The notes below the pieces were generated by a model. It was not told where the DNA came from, searched no databases, and saw nothing but the letters and a program-made list of their open reading frames with translations. The translations under genes and the position numbers were made by a program. Below, one piece after another: positions 35,945 through 46,191 of a stretch of 64,000 nucleotides of DNA (positions are counted from its first letter, which is position 1; every line of letters starts with the position of its first letter). The stretch is from Kaistia dalseonensis (lineage in GTDB: Bacteria; Pseudomonadota; Alphaproteobacteria; Rhizobiales; Kaistiaceae): NCBI RefSeq assembly GCF_030814715.1, contig NZ_JAUSVO010000004.1, positions 310,001 through 374,000 on the forward strand, given 5' to 3'.

Positions 35945-36325
35945 ATGCCGCGACGCGAGGTCGAGCCGCGCTTGCGTGGTTTTGCGAAATCGATGCGCAA
36001 GGCCATGACGGAGGCGGAACTCCACCTCTGGATGCATCTGCGCCGTCAGAGACTGCGTGGCTTCAAGTTTCGCCGGCAGGTGCCGATCGGCCCTTTCATC
36101 GTCGATTTCTTCTGTGCGGAACTGCGATTGATCGTCGAGATCGATGGTGGCCAGCATTTCGACGACGAAGCCGTGGCCGCCGACGCGCGCCGCACGGCCT
36201 GGCTGCAGGCGCAAGGCTATCAGGTGCTTCGCTTCACCAATCGCGATGTCGTGCAGAACATGGACGGCGTCTGGGCCGTCCTAGCGGAGTTGGCCCGCCA
36301 GCGCCGGCCCAAACCCTCCCCCTGA
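35945..36325 (+). CDS. DUF559 nuclease-fold protein
   Basis: 126 residues of the DUF559 family, related to Vsr-type PD-(D/E)XK endonucleases. RKAMTEAELHLWMHLRRQRL is followed by GFKFRRQVPIGPFIVDFFC (Asp), ELRLIVEIDGGQH (acidic site IEIDG-like) and GYQVLRFTNRDVVQNMDGVW. The function of stand-alone DUF559 proteins is not established; DNA nicking or repair is inferred. The last codons (KPSP and stop) lie inside hairpin 1 of repeat copy C, and copies A and B lie upstream, so gene and repeats form one block. No methylase or other restriction gene is nearby. Confidence 0.87.
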   Translation: MPRREVEPRLRGFAKSMRKAMTEAELHLWMHLRRQRLRGFKFRRQVPIGPFIVDFFCAELRLIVEIDGGQHFDDEAVAADARRTAWLQAQGYQVLRFTNRDVVQNMDGVWAVLAELARQRRPKPSP

Positions 36326-36506
36326 GGGAGGGTCAAAACCGCGAGGCGGTTTTGGGGAGGGGGCGCGTTGATCGGGCCGTCCCCTGTCCTATCCGACATC
36401 CGCCGACACCAACCGCCAAGCACGCTTCGGCAAGGGCCGAAGCTACCCCCGCCCCGAAAGTGCTCTGCACTTTCGACCCGCCCTCCGGGGGCGGGTTTGA
36501 CGGCGC
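36309..36506. repeat. Five-hairpin ~195-bp repeat, copy C (contains the DUF559 stop)
   Basis: Third copy in the same orientation. Its loop in hairpin 2 is GAG rather than AAA, and hairpin 4 is CGAAAGTGC/GCACTTTCG with loop TCT. The TGA inside the first hairpin ends the DUF559 frame. Confidence 0.85.
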
Positions 36507-36564
36507 TTAATTCTGCTGGAGGCCGTCGCGGATCGGCATCGTGTCCTCACTAACCATCCTCGCC

Positions 36565-37821
<1,257 letters not shown>

Positions 37822-37898
37822 CGGGGATCACGCTGGCTGGGGGCCAAATCCCTCCCGCAGGGGGAGGCTCGGGGACGGAAACAGGCGCAGCAGGGCCA

Positions 37899-38411
37899 TC
37901 ATGTGGCCTGCTGGCAGCGGGCGCAGAGGCCACGGATCTCGATCACCGGCGCGCGCGGCGCGAAGCCGGCCGCATGCGTCACGGCGGCGAGCGCCTCGGT
38001 CAGCGCGGGCGAACTCGCCTCCGCCGCGGCGCCGCAGCGCTCGCAGAGCAGGAAGACGGTCGCCGCGCCATGGCCGGCCTCGCCGCGCGAGCAGGCGACA
38101 TAGGCGTTGCGGCTCTCGATGCGGTGGGCGAAGCCGTTCTCGACCAGGAATTCGAGCGCGCGATAGACCGAGATCGGCGCCGGGCGCGGGCCCTCGGCGG
38201 CGAGGCGGTCGATCACCTCATAGGCGCTGGCGGGCACATGGCTGGTGGCGAGCGCGGTCAGCACCTTGCGGCGCTGGTCGGTGAAGCGCAGGCCCGTCGC
38301 GGCGGAGATCGCCTCGGCATGGGCGATCGCGTCGCGCGCGCAATGGTCGTGATCGTGATCGGAATGCTCGATCACGTTCTGCGCCTCGGTGCCGGCTGTC
38401 GCCGTGCTCAT
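37899..38411 (-). CDS. Fur-family metal regulator, probably Zur
   Basis: 170 residues. The N-terminus carries a His-rich HSDHDHDHC stretch (about 17-24), then RFTDQRRKVLTALATSHVPASAYEVIDRL and ISVYRALEFLVENGFAHRIE, the Fur winged helix. Structural-zinc cysteines are CERCG and the C-terminal CARC. This pattern fits zinc-responsive Zur better than Fur or Irr. ATG 38411 has GAGGAAT upstream. No zinc transporter adjoins, so targets are elsewhere. Confidence 0.85.
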   Translation of the reverse strand: MSTATAGTEAQNVIEHSDHDHDHCARDAIAHAEAISAATGLRFTDQRRKVLTALATSHVPASAYEVIDRLAAEGPRPAPISVYRALEFLVENGFAHRIESRNAYVACSRGEAGHGAATVFLLCERCGAAAEASSPALTEALAAVTHAAGFAPRAPVIEIRGLCARCQQAT

Positions 38412-38595
38412 GCGTTCATTCCTCAACCTTGTCGCGGCCAGGCTTGCCAACCGGTCCGCATCGGGTTCTACCATGGATCGAACCGCCTTTGGACCCTGCG
38501 GCACGCCGCCGCCGCCACCTGTTCGTCGTCTTGCGCTGCAATATAATGATCGGGGACGCGCTTCTCACCCCAAAAACCCATATGGAGACGTTTTG

Positions 38596-39393
38596 ATGTC
38601 GGCTGACGGTCATTTGAAGGACAAGACGGCGCTGGTCACGGGCTCGACCTCGGGCATCGGCCTCGGCATCGCCAAGGCGCTCGCAAGCGCCGGCGCCAAT
38701 GTCGTGTTGAACGGCTTCGGCGACGCCACGGAAATCGAGAAGCTGCGCGCCGAGATCGCCGCCGAGCATGGCGTCGCCGTGCGCTATTACGGCGCCGACA
38801 TGACGAAGGAAGACGAGATCGCCAAGATGATCGGCGATATCGAGAAGGAATTCGGCGCGATCGACATTCTCGTCAACAATGCCGGCGTGCAGTTCGTGGC
38901 GCCGATCGACGAATTCCCGGTCGACAAGTGGAACCTGATCATCGCGCTCAATCTCTCCGCCGCCTTCCATGCGATCCGCCTGGCGCTGCCGGCGATGCGG
39001 AAGAAGGGCTGGGGCCGCATCATCAATACGGCGTCGGCGCATGCCCTCGTCGCCTCGCCGTTCAAGGTCGCCTATGTCGCGGCCAAGCACGGCATTGCCG
39101 GCATCACCAAGACGGTGGCGCTCGAAGTGGCGCAGGAGGGGATCACCGTCAATGCGATCTGCCCGGGCTATGTCTGGACGCCGCTGGTCGAGAAGCAGAT
39201 CCCCGATACCGCCAAGGCGCGCGGCATCACCGAGGAGCAGGTCAAGAAGGACGTGCTGCTCGCCGCCCAGCCGACCAAGGAATTCGTCACCGTCGAGGAG
39301 GTCGCGGGGCTCGCGCTGTTCCTGACGACGGATTCGGCGAAGAACATCACCGGCGCGCTGCAGTCGATCGACGGGGGTTGGACGGCCGAATGA
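38596..39393 (+). CDS. bdhA: D-3-hydroxybutyrate dehydrogenase
   Basis: 265-residue SDR oxidising D-3-hydroxybutyrate to acetoacetate with NAD+, a step in polyhydroxybutyrate use. TGSTSGIGLGIAKALA (15-30), LVNNAGVQFVAPI, INTASAHALVASPFKVAYVAAKHG (Ser/Tyr/Lys) and NAICPGYVWTPLVEKQIPDTAK (BdhA-specific) are seen. ATG 38596 follows GGAG at 8 bases. The patatin gene starts at its stop (ATGA), so the two form an operon that may link lipid or polymer breakdown to hydroxybutyrate oxidation. Confidence 0.95.
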   Translation: MSADGHLKDKTALVTGSTSGIGLGIAKALASAGANVVLNGFGDATEIEKLRAEIAAEHGVAVRYYGADMTKEDEIAKMIGDIEKEFGAIDILVNNAGVQFVAPIDEFPVDKWNLIIALNLSAAFHAIRLALPAMRKKGWGRIINTASAHALVASPFKVAYVAAKHGIAGITKTVALEVAQEGITVNAICPGYVWTPLVEKQIPDTAKARGITEEQVKKDVLLAAQPTKEFVTVEEVAGLALFLTTDSAKNITGALQSIDGGWTAE

Positions 39394-40454
39394 AGATGCC
39401 CAACCCCTTCGCCCGGCGTCAGGCGGCGGTTGTCGTCGCGCCGGGGCAGAAGCGGATCAACCTGGCGCTCCAGGGCGGCGGCGCGCATGGCGCCTTCACC
39501 TGGGGCGTGGTCGATGAACTCCTCACCGATGGCCGTCTCGCCTTCGAGGGGATTTCGGGCACGAGCGCGGGGGCGATGAACGCCGCCGTGCTCGCCGACG
39601 GCTTCGTGCGGGCCGGCGCGCCCGGCGCACGCGAGCGGCTGGCGGAATTCTGGACCGGCGTCAGCCGCGCGTCGAATTCGATCGGCTCGACGCAGGACAT
39701 GCTGCAGAGCTGGATGGGCTTCTGGAAGGTGCCGGCCTTCAAGCCGACGCAATGGCTCGACGTCGTCTCCAACATGACGTCGCCCTATGGCTTCAATCCG
39801 CACAACATCAATCCGCTGCGCGAATTGATCGTCGATCTGGTCGATTTCGAGATGGTGCGGGCCTGCGACAGCCTGAAACTGTTCATTTCCGCCACCAATG
39901 TCCGGAACGGCAAGATCAAGGTCTTCACCGATGGCGAGGTGACGGCCGATGCCGTCATGGCGTCGGCCTGCCTGCCCTATCTGTTCCAGACCGTGGTGAT
40001 CGACGGCGAGCCCTATTGGGATGGCGGCTTCATGGGCAATCCCGCGCTCTATCCCTTCTTCACCGAGACCAAGGCCGAGGACATCCTGCTGGTGCAGATC
40101 AACCCGATCGAGCGCAACGAGATCCCCACCGGCACCAAGGAAATCCTCGAGCGGATGAGCGAGATCACCTTCAACGCCTCGCTCCTGCGCGAATTCCGCG
40201 CCATCGATTTCGTCAATCGCATGCTCGACGAGGGCCGGCTCGACCCGGCGCGCTACCGGCGCAACCGCGTGCACAGGATCGATGCCGGCAAGGCGCTGGA
40301 GCATTTCTCCGCCTCGACCAAGTTCGACACCTCGCTCTCCTTCTTCGGCGAACTGCACAAGGCCGGCCGCGAGGCCGCGCGCACCTGGCTCGACGCGCAT
40401 TTCGACGATGTCGGCGTGCGCGAGACGGTCGATCTCAGGGCGCAGTTCCAGTGA
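39390..40454 (+). CDS. Patatin-like phospholipase
   Basis: 354-residue lipid acyl hydrolase. The oxyanion loop GGGAHGAF (29-36), nucleophile elbow GTSAG (57-61, Ser59) and catalytic DGG (in PYWDGGFMGN, near 213) are intact, and the C-terminal half resembles alphaproteobacterial patatins adjacent to bdhA. No signal peptide is seen, so it is cytosolic. Translation is coupled to bdhA by a 4-base overlap. It may act on membrane lipids or PHB granule-associated lipid; the exact substrate is unknown. Confidence 0.93.
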   Translation: MKMPNPFARRQAAVVVAPGQKRINLALQGGGAHGAFTWGVVDELLTDGRLAFEGISGTSAGAMNAAVLADGFVRAGAPGARERLAEFWTGVSRASNSIGSTQDMLQSWMGFWKVPAFKPTQWLDVVSNMTSPYGFNPHNINPLRELIVDLVDFEMVRACDSLKLFISATNVRNGKIKVFTDGEVTADAVMASACLPYLFQTVVIDGEPYWDGGFMGNPALYPFFTETKAEDILLVQINPIERNEIPTGTKEILERMSEITFNASLLREFRAIDFVNRMLDEGRLDPARYRRNRVHRIDAGKALEHFSASTKFDTSLSFFGELHKAGREAARTWLDAHFDDVGVRETVDLRAQFQ

Positions 40455-40465
40455 GGATGGCGGGC

Positions 40466-40930
40466 ATGACATTTTCCGACCTGCGGCAGAGGCCCGATTT
40501 CATCGATACGATCGGGGATCGCATGTGGCAGGCCTGGTGGCGCGATGCCGGCCAGCCTGTCGAGGCGGTCACGGGGCATTTGCGCGAATTCCTCGATGCG
40601 GCGACATTTCCGCTCGGCATCGTCGCGCATGAGGGTGATCGCTATGTCGGCTCGGTGCTGCTGATCGCGAACGATCTCGACGAGCGCGCGCATCTGACGC
40701 CTTGGGTGGCGGCGCTCTGGGTCGAGCCGGACGACCGGGCGCGGGGCGTCGGAGCCGCACTGGTCGAGCGCGCGGTTCAGGCCGCATTCGCGCTCGGCTA
40801 TCCCAGCGTCCATCTCTGCGCCCAGCCGGCGAAGAGCGATTTCTATGCCCGCCGCGGCTGGAGCGAGATCGAGCGCGGCGTCGGCGCGCACGATCTGACC
40901 GTGTTCAGGCGGCACGCCGTGGAAAGCTGA
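40466..40930 (+). CDS. GNAT-family N-acetyltransferase
   Basis: 154 residues. It has GIVAHEGDRYVGSVLLIAND, then LTPWVAALWVEPDDRARGVGAALVERAV with the acetyl-CoA loop (RARGVGAA) and a C-terminal AKSDFYARRGWSEIERGV. ATG 40466 was chosen because GAGG lies 9 bases upstream; ATG 40457 is too near that site. It follows the patatin gene closely. Substrate unknown. Confidence 0.87.
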   Translation: MTFSDLRQRPDFIDTIGDRMWQAWWRDAGQPVEAVTGHLREFLDAATFPLGIVAHEGDRYVGSVLLIANDLDERAHLTPWVAALWVEPDDRARGVGAALVERAVQAAFALGYPSVHLCAQPAKSDFYARRGWSEIERGVGAHDLTVFRRHAVES

Positions 40931-41000
40931 GCGACAATGCCAGGGCGCTTCGGTCTTAAAGGACACGCGGGGGCCGTCGCTCCCTTTCAAGGGTGAGCTC

Positions 41001-41091
41001 CGTCATGGCCGGGCTTGTCCCGGCCACCCACGCCTTTCTTGTGAGCGCCATAAGCAAGTCGTGGATGGCCGCAACAAGTGCGGCCATGACG
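41001..41091. repeat. Dispersed palindromic repeat (CGTCATGGCC type)
   Basis: Outer arms CGTCATGGCC (41001-41010) and GGCCATGACG (41082-41091). Inner hairpins GGCCGGGCTTGTCCCGGCC and GGCCGCAACAAGTGCGGCC (the latter imperfect) lie just inside the ends. It occupies the gap between the GNAT and gamma-glutamyltransferase genes. The sequence type is common in Hyphomicrobiales genomes (from memory). Confidence 0.7.
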
Positions 41092-41140
41092 GCGCTAGGG
41101 ATGGCAAGGCCCACTCCGATTCCAACGAAACAAGAAAGCC

Positions 41141-42739
41141 CTAAAACGCTGCCGCGTGCCCGTCCTTGCGCGGGTCCGATCCGGCGACATAGCCATCCGC
41201 AGTCTTGGCGATGATCTGCGCGCCGCCAAAGGCGAAGAACGCATCCGGCGCCTCGACGGTGATGCTGTGGCCCCTGGCGCGCAGGCCCTCGACCAGAGCC
41301 GGGTCCATGCTCGCCTCGACGGCGACCTCGCGACCGGCGCCGACGCGCCAGCGCGGGGCATCGGCGGCCGCCTGCGGGTTCTGGCCATAGCGCATGATGC
41401 GGAGCGCCATCTGCAGATGGCCCTGCGCCTGCATCGGACCGCCCATGACGCCGAAGGAGAGCAGCGGCTGGCCCGTGCCATCGAGCGCGAAGCCGGGAAT
41501 GATCGTGTGGAAGGGGCGCTTCCGCGGTCCGACCTCGTTGGCGTGGCCGCGCTCCAGCGTGAAGCCGGTGCCCCGGTTCTGCAGGCTGATGCCCGTGCCC
41601 GGCACGACGATGCCCGAGCCGAAGCCCATATAATTGGACTGGATGAACGAGACCATCATGCCGGAGGCGTCGGCGGCGGTGAGATAGACCGTGCCGCCCG
41701 GCTTCGGCGCGCCGTGCCGGGGGTCTCTGGCGCGGGCGCGATCGATGAGGCGGGCGCGCTCGGCCGCATAGGCGGGATCGAGCAGGGCGCTCGGATCGAT
41801 CGCCATGGCGTCGCGATCGGCGATGTAGCGGGCCGTATCGGCGAGCGCCAGCTTGGTCGCCTCGATCGCGAGGTGAACCGTCTCGACATCGTCGACGGGG
41901 CGGTCGCCAATGCCGGCCGCTTCCAGCAGGCCGAGCGCGATCAGCGTGGCGATGCCCTGGCCGTTCGGCGGGATCTCGTGCACGCTGCCGCCGGCAAAGG
42001 GCGTGGAGAGCGTGCCGACCCAATCGGCCTGGTGGGCCGCGAGATCGTCCTCGGTCATCGTAGCCTCGGGAATGGCGCTATGGGCGCGGGCATGGGCGGC
42101 CATCCTGGCCGCGAGATCGCCGCGATAGAAGGCCTCGCCCTCGGTCTCGACGATGCGCTCCAGCGTGGTGGCGTGATCCAGGAGGCGGATGCGCTCGCCG
42201 GCCTTTGGCGCGCGACCGCCCGGCAGGAAGGCTTCAGCGAAGCCCGGCTGGTCGCCGAGCAGCGCGCCGCCCTGCGCCCAGAGGCGGGCGATGATCGGCG
42301 AGACGGGAAAGCCCTCGCGCGCATAATGAATGGCCGGCGCGGCGATGGTCGCAAGCGGCAGGCTGCCGAAGCGGCGCCAGAGCGCGATCCAGGCCGAGAC
42401 GGCGCCGGGCACGGTGACGGCATCCCAGCCGCGCTCGGGCATCTTCGTCAATCCGGCGAAGCGCTCCGGCGTCCAGCCGGCGGGCGAGCGGCCGGATGCG
42501 TTGAGGCCGTGCAGTTCCTTGCCGTCCCAGAGGATGGCGAAGCCGTCGCTGCCGATGCCGCAGCCGGTCGGCTCGACCACGGTCAGCGTCATGGCGGCGG
42601 CGATCGCCGCATCAACGGCATTGCCGCCGGCGAGCAGCATGCGCAGCCCCGCCTGCGCCGCGAGCGGCTGCGAGGTCGCGACGACGTTTTCGCCGAGCAC
42701 GGGCGAGCGCGCGGCGGCGTAAGGCTGCGAAAAGTCCAA
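41141..42739 (-). CDS. Gamma-glutamyltransferase family protein
   Basis: 532-residue Ntn-hydrolase proenzyme that cleaves or transfers gamma-glutamyl groups, or acts as a related acylase. GGNAVDAAIAAAMTLTVVEP and the SDGFAILWDG region open the large subunit. The autoprocessing Thr is at about 350 in PGGTVYLTAAD, followed by SFIQSNYMGFGSGIVVPGTG. No signal peptide is visible, unlike secreted GGTs. The start is TTG 42739 with GGAG at 6 bases; upstream ATGs give a non-conserved extension. Confidence 0.92.
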   Translation of the reverse strand: MDFSQPYAAARSPVLGENVVATSQPLAAQAGLRMLLAGGNAVDAAIAAAMTLTVVEPTGCGIGSDGFAILWDGKELHGLNASGRSPAGWTPERFAGLTKMPERGWDAVTVPGAVSAWIALWRRFGSLPLATIAAPAIHYAREGFPVSPIIARLWAQGGALLGDQPGFAEAFLPGGRAPKAGERIRLLDHATTLERIVETEGEAFYRGDLAARMAAHARAHSAIPEATMTEDDLAAHQADWVGTLSTPFAGGSVHEIPPNGQGIATLIALGLLEAAGIGDRPVDDVETVHLAIEATKLALADTARYIADRDAMAIDPSALLDPAYAAERARLIDRARARDPRHGAPKPGGTVYLTAADASGMMVSFIQSNYMGFGSGIVVPGTGISLQNRGTGFTLERGHANEVGPRKRPFHTIIPGFALDGTGQPLLSFGVMGGPMQAQGHLQMALRIMRYGQNPQAAADAPRWRVGAGREVAVEASMDPALVEGLRARGHSITVEAPDAFFAFGGAQIIAKTADGYVAGSDPRKDGHAAAF

Positions 42740-42830
42740 GGCGATCTCCGTTCGTGCGCGGCGCAATCTTCTCCATGCCCATAAAGGACAGGGCACCGCC
42801 GCCGATCAAGGGAATTGGGCGCTGGGCCTA

Positions 42831-42930
42831 GATCACTTCATCGTTTCACCGAAACGCTGAAGTGATCTATCTATTTGATCTGAAACGTTTCCTTCACGCG
42901 AACCGGTATCCACTTGCGCTCGGAAACGCT
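42831..42930. repeat. Hairpin repeat (GATCACTTCA type)
   Basis: GATCACTTCA-T-CGTTTC, loop ACC, GAAACG-C-TGAAGTGATC forms a near-perfect 37-base hairpin (42831-42867). It is followed by a stretch with GAAACGTTTC and GAACCGGTATCCACTTGCGC that I associate with a dispersed Hyphomicrobiales repeat. It lies between the SnoaL-like and GGT genes. Confidence 0.6.
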
Positions 42931-43387
42931 AGCCCTTCTTGCCGTAGGAGCGAGGCGGGGTGCCGCTGAAGAGCGACATATGGGTGTGGTTGGCGACCCA
43001 GGGCTCGTCGACGGATTTGCGCTCGAGACCGACGGTCGCGCGGCCGGAGCGCGGATAGGGGGTGCCGTCCTCATGGAAGCCGGTCGAATCGAAGATGCCG
43101 AGGCCCATGGCGAACAGCCGGTCGGGCGAGACGAAGGCGCGGACATCGTCGAGGCGGAACTGGAAATCCTCGATGAAGGTCCAGACATGGCGCCACTGGT
43201 TGCGCTCGGCCGACTCGCGGCCCGGCTCGAACGCCGCGACCGTGCCGAAGGCGAGGAAATCATCGAGGAAGAGCGGATAGGCGCCCTCGAAATCCTTGGC
43301 GCGGACCTGCGCCGTCAGCTTGGCGAACCAGTCGCGTACGGTTTCGAGGTCTGCCGCCTCGGCGCGAAGGCCCGGCTCGGTCGTCAT
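42929..43387 (-). CDS. NTF2/SnoaL-like protein
   Basis: 152 residues with the NTF2-like cone fold: VRDWFAKLTAQVRAKDFEGAYPLFLDDFLAFGT, then a WTFIEDFQFRLDDVRAF and ALGIFDSTGFHEDG beta region, ending HTHMSLFSGTPPRSYGKKG. This class includes ketosteroid-isomerase-like enzymes and stress proteins used for nuclear-factor-like binding pockets. ATG 43387 is used; longer frames upstream are unsupported. Function unknown. Confidence 0.75.
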   Translation of the reverse strand: MTTEPGLRAEAADLETVRDWFAKLTAQVRAKDFEGAYPLFLDDFLAFGTVAAFEPGRESAERNQWRHVWTFIEDFQFRLDDVRAFVSPDRLFAMGLGIFDSTGFHEDGTPYPRSGRATVGLERKSVDEPWVANHTHMSLFSGTPPRSYGKKG

Positions 43388-43610
43388 CTTGGTCGGCTCC
43401 GTCTCTCTGGATACAGTATGGAATCCCAGCGGATGAATGTGTCCGCTACGGCGCCGATTTTGAAGAATCGGCCTGCACAAAGAATAGCCGCGGGCGAAGA
43501 AATTATCAGCATACTGATGGAACTGCGTACCGACGCGCGGAATGGCGATCCGCCCATGGTCCAGCCCCGCCCATCGCGGGGCCGGGGAGGGCGAGCGTGC
43601 CTGATCAACC

Positions 43611-45944
43611 TCAGTCGATCCTGGCTGACCGCAACCGCAGCGCATTGCCGATCACGCTGACCGAGGACAGCGCCATGGCGGCGGCGGCGACCACGGGCGA
43701 GAGCAGGACGCCGAAGACGGGATAGAGCAGGCCGGCGGCGAGCGGGATGCCGGCCGCGTTGTAGATGAAGGCGAAAAACAGGTTCTGGCGGATGTTCTTC
43801 ATCGTCGCCTGCGAGAGATGCCGCGCCCGGACGATGCCGGTGAGATCGCCCTTGAGCAGCGTCACGCCGGCGCTTTCCATCGCGACATCCGTGCCCGTGC
43901 CCATGGCGATGCCGATATCGGCGGCCGCGAGCGCGGGGGCGTCGTTGACGCCGTCGCCGGCCATGGCGACGACACGGCCTTCGCGGCGGAGCCTTTCCAC
44001 CACCGCGCTCTTCTGGTCGGGCAGCACATCGGCCTCGACCTGGTCGATGCCGAGCGCGCGTCCGACCGCCTCGGCGGTGATGCGATTGTCGCCCGTCAGC
44101 ATGACGATGCGGATGCCGTCGCGCTTCAGGCCGGCGATCGCTTCCGGCGTCGTCGCCTTGACCGGATCGGCGATGGCGAGCAACCCCGCGACGGCGCCAT
44201 CGATCGCCACGAACACGACGGTGGCGCCGTCGGCACGCCGTGCATTGGCCTTCGCCGCCAGCGCGTCGGTCGCAATGCCGGTTTCGCCGAGGAAGGCCGC
44301 ATTGCCGATCGCAAGCCTGTGCGCCTCGACCGTGCCGGTGACGCCCTTGCCGATGGGCGAGTCGAAATCCCGGGGTTCGGCGAGGTCGAGATGGCGCGCC
44401 TCGGCCGCCTCGACGATGGCATCGGCGAGCGGATGCTCGCTCGCCCGCTCCAGGCTCGCGGCGAGGCGCAGGAGATCGTCCTCGCGCCAGTTGCCTGCCG
44501 TTTCGATCGCGGTCAGCCGCGGCCGTCCCTCCGTCAGCGTGCCTGTCTTGTCGACGACGAGGGTATCGACCTTTTCCATGCGCTCGAGCGCTTCGGCATT
44601 CTTGATCAGCACGCCCGAACGCGCCCCACGGCCGACGCCGACCATGATCGACATCGGCGTGGCGAGGCCGAGCGCGCAGGGGCAGGCGATGATCAGCACG
44701 GAAACCGCCGCGATCAGGCCGAAGGCGAGGCGCGGCTCGGGGCCCCAGATCGCCCAGGCGGCAAAGGCGAGCACGGCGATCGCGATCACCAGCGGCACGA
44801 ACCAGCCGGCGATCTGGTCGGCGAGGCGCTGGATCGGCGCGCGCGAACGCTGCGCCTCCGCCACCATCTGCACGATCCGGGCGAGCATGGTGTCGCCGCC
44901 GACCTTTTCCGCGCGCATGACGAAGCCGCCGCTGCGGTTGAGCGTGCCGGAGATGACAGGCGAACCGGGCTCCTTGGTGACGGGCATGGATTCGCCGGTG
45001 ACGAGGGATTCGTCGACCGAGCAGCGGCCTTCCAGCACGACGCCATCGACCGGGATCTTCTCGCCGGGGCGGACGCGCAGCCGGTCGCCGACCGCGATGA
45101 GTTCGAGGGCGACTTCCTCATCCGTGCCATCGTCGCGCAGCCGGCGGGCGCTCTTGGGCGCCAGCGCCAGCAACGCCTTGATCGCGCCGGAGGTCTGGTC
45201 GCGGGCGCGCAGTTCCAGCACCTGGCCGAGCAGGACCAGCACGGTGATGACGGCGGCGGCCTCGAAATAGACCCCGACCGCGCCATCCATGGTGCGGAAA
45301 TCGTCCGGGAAGATCTGGGGAAAGAGTGTCGCCACGACGCTGAAGACATAGGCGACGCCGGTTCCAAGCGCGATCAGCGTGAACATGTTCAGGCTGCGAT
45401 GCACCAGCGATTGCCAGCCGCGCACGAAGAACGGCCAGCCGGCCCAGAGCACGACGGGCGTGGCCAGCACCAGCTGGACGCCGTTGAGCAGCCCGCCGCT
45501 GATCCAGTGGTGCAGGTCGACGACATGCGAGCCCATCTCCAGCACGAAGACGGGAAGGGTGAGCGCGAGGCCGATCCAGAAGCGCCGGCTCATATCGGCG
45601 AGCTCGGGATTGGGGCCGCTTTCCGCCGTGACGGTCAGCGGCTCCAGCGCCATGCCGCAGATCGGGCAATGGCCCGGCCCGGGCATGCGGATCTGCGGAT
45701 GCATCGGGCAGGTATAGATCGTGCCGGCCGGCGCTGGCGTCCCCGGACGGGCGGCATGGCCGCGATGATCATGAGCGGCATGATCATGCATCATGGCGGT
45801 GTGGTCAGCGTGGTCGTGGGCCGTGTGCTCGTGGGGCATGTCCTCGTGCGTCATGTGGTCGTGCGGATGGCCGGCATGCGGCGCGCCATCAGCCGCCTTC
45901 GGCGCCGCACCCATCCTCCTGCCGTCGTCATCCATGTCCGCCAT
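43611..45944 (-). CDS. copA: Copper-type P1B ATPase with His-rich N-terminus
   Basis: 777-residue Cu+-exporting ATPase. Residues 1-65 are extremely His/Met/Asp-rich. A heavy-metal-binding domain has CPMHP (79-83) and CPICGM (93-98), replacing the usual GMTCxxC HMA domain. The eight-helix core has [14 protein letters not shown] (421-430), [11 protein letters not shown] (phospho-Asp465), HPLADAIVE and [16 protein letters not shown]. It extrudes Cu+ or Ag+ across the inner membrane. ATG 45944 is preferred to an upstream in-frame start. No copper chaperone or regulator adjoins. Confidence 0.95.
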   Translation of the reverse strand: MADMDDDGRRMGAAPKAADGAPHAGHPHDHMTHEDMPHEHTAHDHADHTAMMHDHAAHDHRGHAARPGTPAPAGTIYTCPMHPQIRMPGPGHCPICGMALEPLTVTAESGPNPELADMSRRFWIGLALTLPVFVLEMGSHVVDLHHWISGGLLNGVQLVLATPVVLWAGWPFFVRGWQSLVHRSLNMFTLIALGTGVAYVFSVVATLFPQIFPDDFRTMDGAVGVYFEAAAVITVLVLLGQVLELRARDQTSGAIKALLALAPKSARRLRDDGTDEEVALELIAVGDRLRVRPGEKIPVDGVVLEGRCSVDESLVTGESMPVTKEPGSPVISGTLNRSGGFVMRAEKVGGDTMLARIVQMVAEAQRSRAPIQRLADQIAGWFVPLVIAIAVLAFAAWAIWGPEPRLAFGLIAAVSVLIIACPCALGLATPMSIMVGVGRGARSGVLIKNAEALERMEKVDTLVVDKTGTLTEGRPRLTAIETAGNWREDDLLRLAASLERASEHPLADAIVEAAEARHLDLAEPRDFDSPIGKGVTGTVEAHRLAIGNAAFLGETGIATDALAAKANARRADGATVVFVAIDGAVAGLLAIADPVKATTPEAIAGLKRDGIRIVMLTGDNRITAEAVGRALGIDQVEADVLPDQKSAVVERLRREGRVVAMAGDGVNDAPALAAADIGIAMGTGTDVAMESAGVTLLKGDLTGIVRARHLSQATMKNIRQNLFFAFIYNAAGIPLAAGLLYPVFGVLLSPVVAAAAMALSSVSVIGNALRLRSARID

Positions 45945-46191
45945 GAGATCTCGCCGCCTCCATCCACGCTGCTCGCCATAACTTGCGGGCTTCCCAAGCG
46001 GGAAGGTCAAGCCCGGTGAGCGGCGAAGGTCGCTCCAATGCGGGGAATGTCATTCCCGGCAAGCGGGCTGGCCGGATATCGGTTTCTCTGTTCGCCGCGC
46101 AAGTTGGAATGGCATCGGGCGGCGGACACACTATTTCGGCTAGACTGGGACAACGGGCGTGGGCCGCGGTTCGCGGCGAAGGAGAAAACGA

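Noticed and set aside
35945-36325. DUF559 gene as part of a restriction-modification or defence island
   Set aside because: No methyltransferase, helicase or other defence gene adjoins; the neighbours are repeats and ispG.
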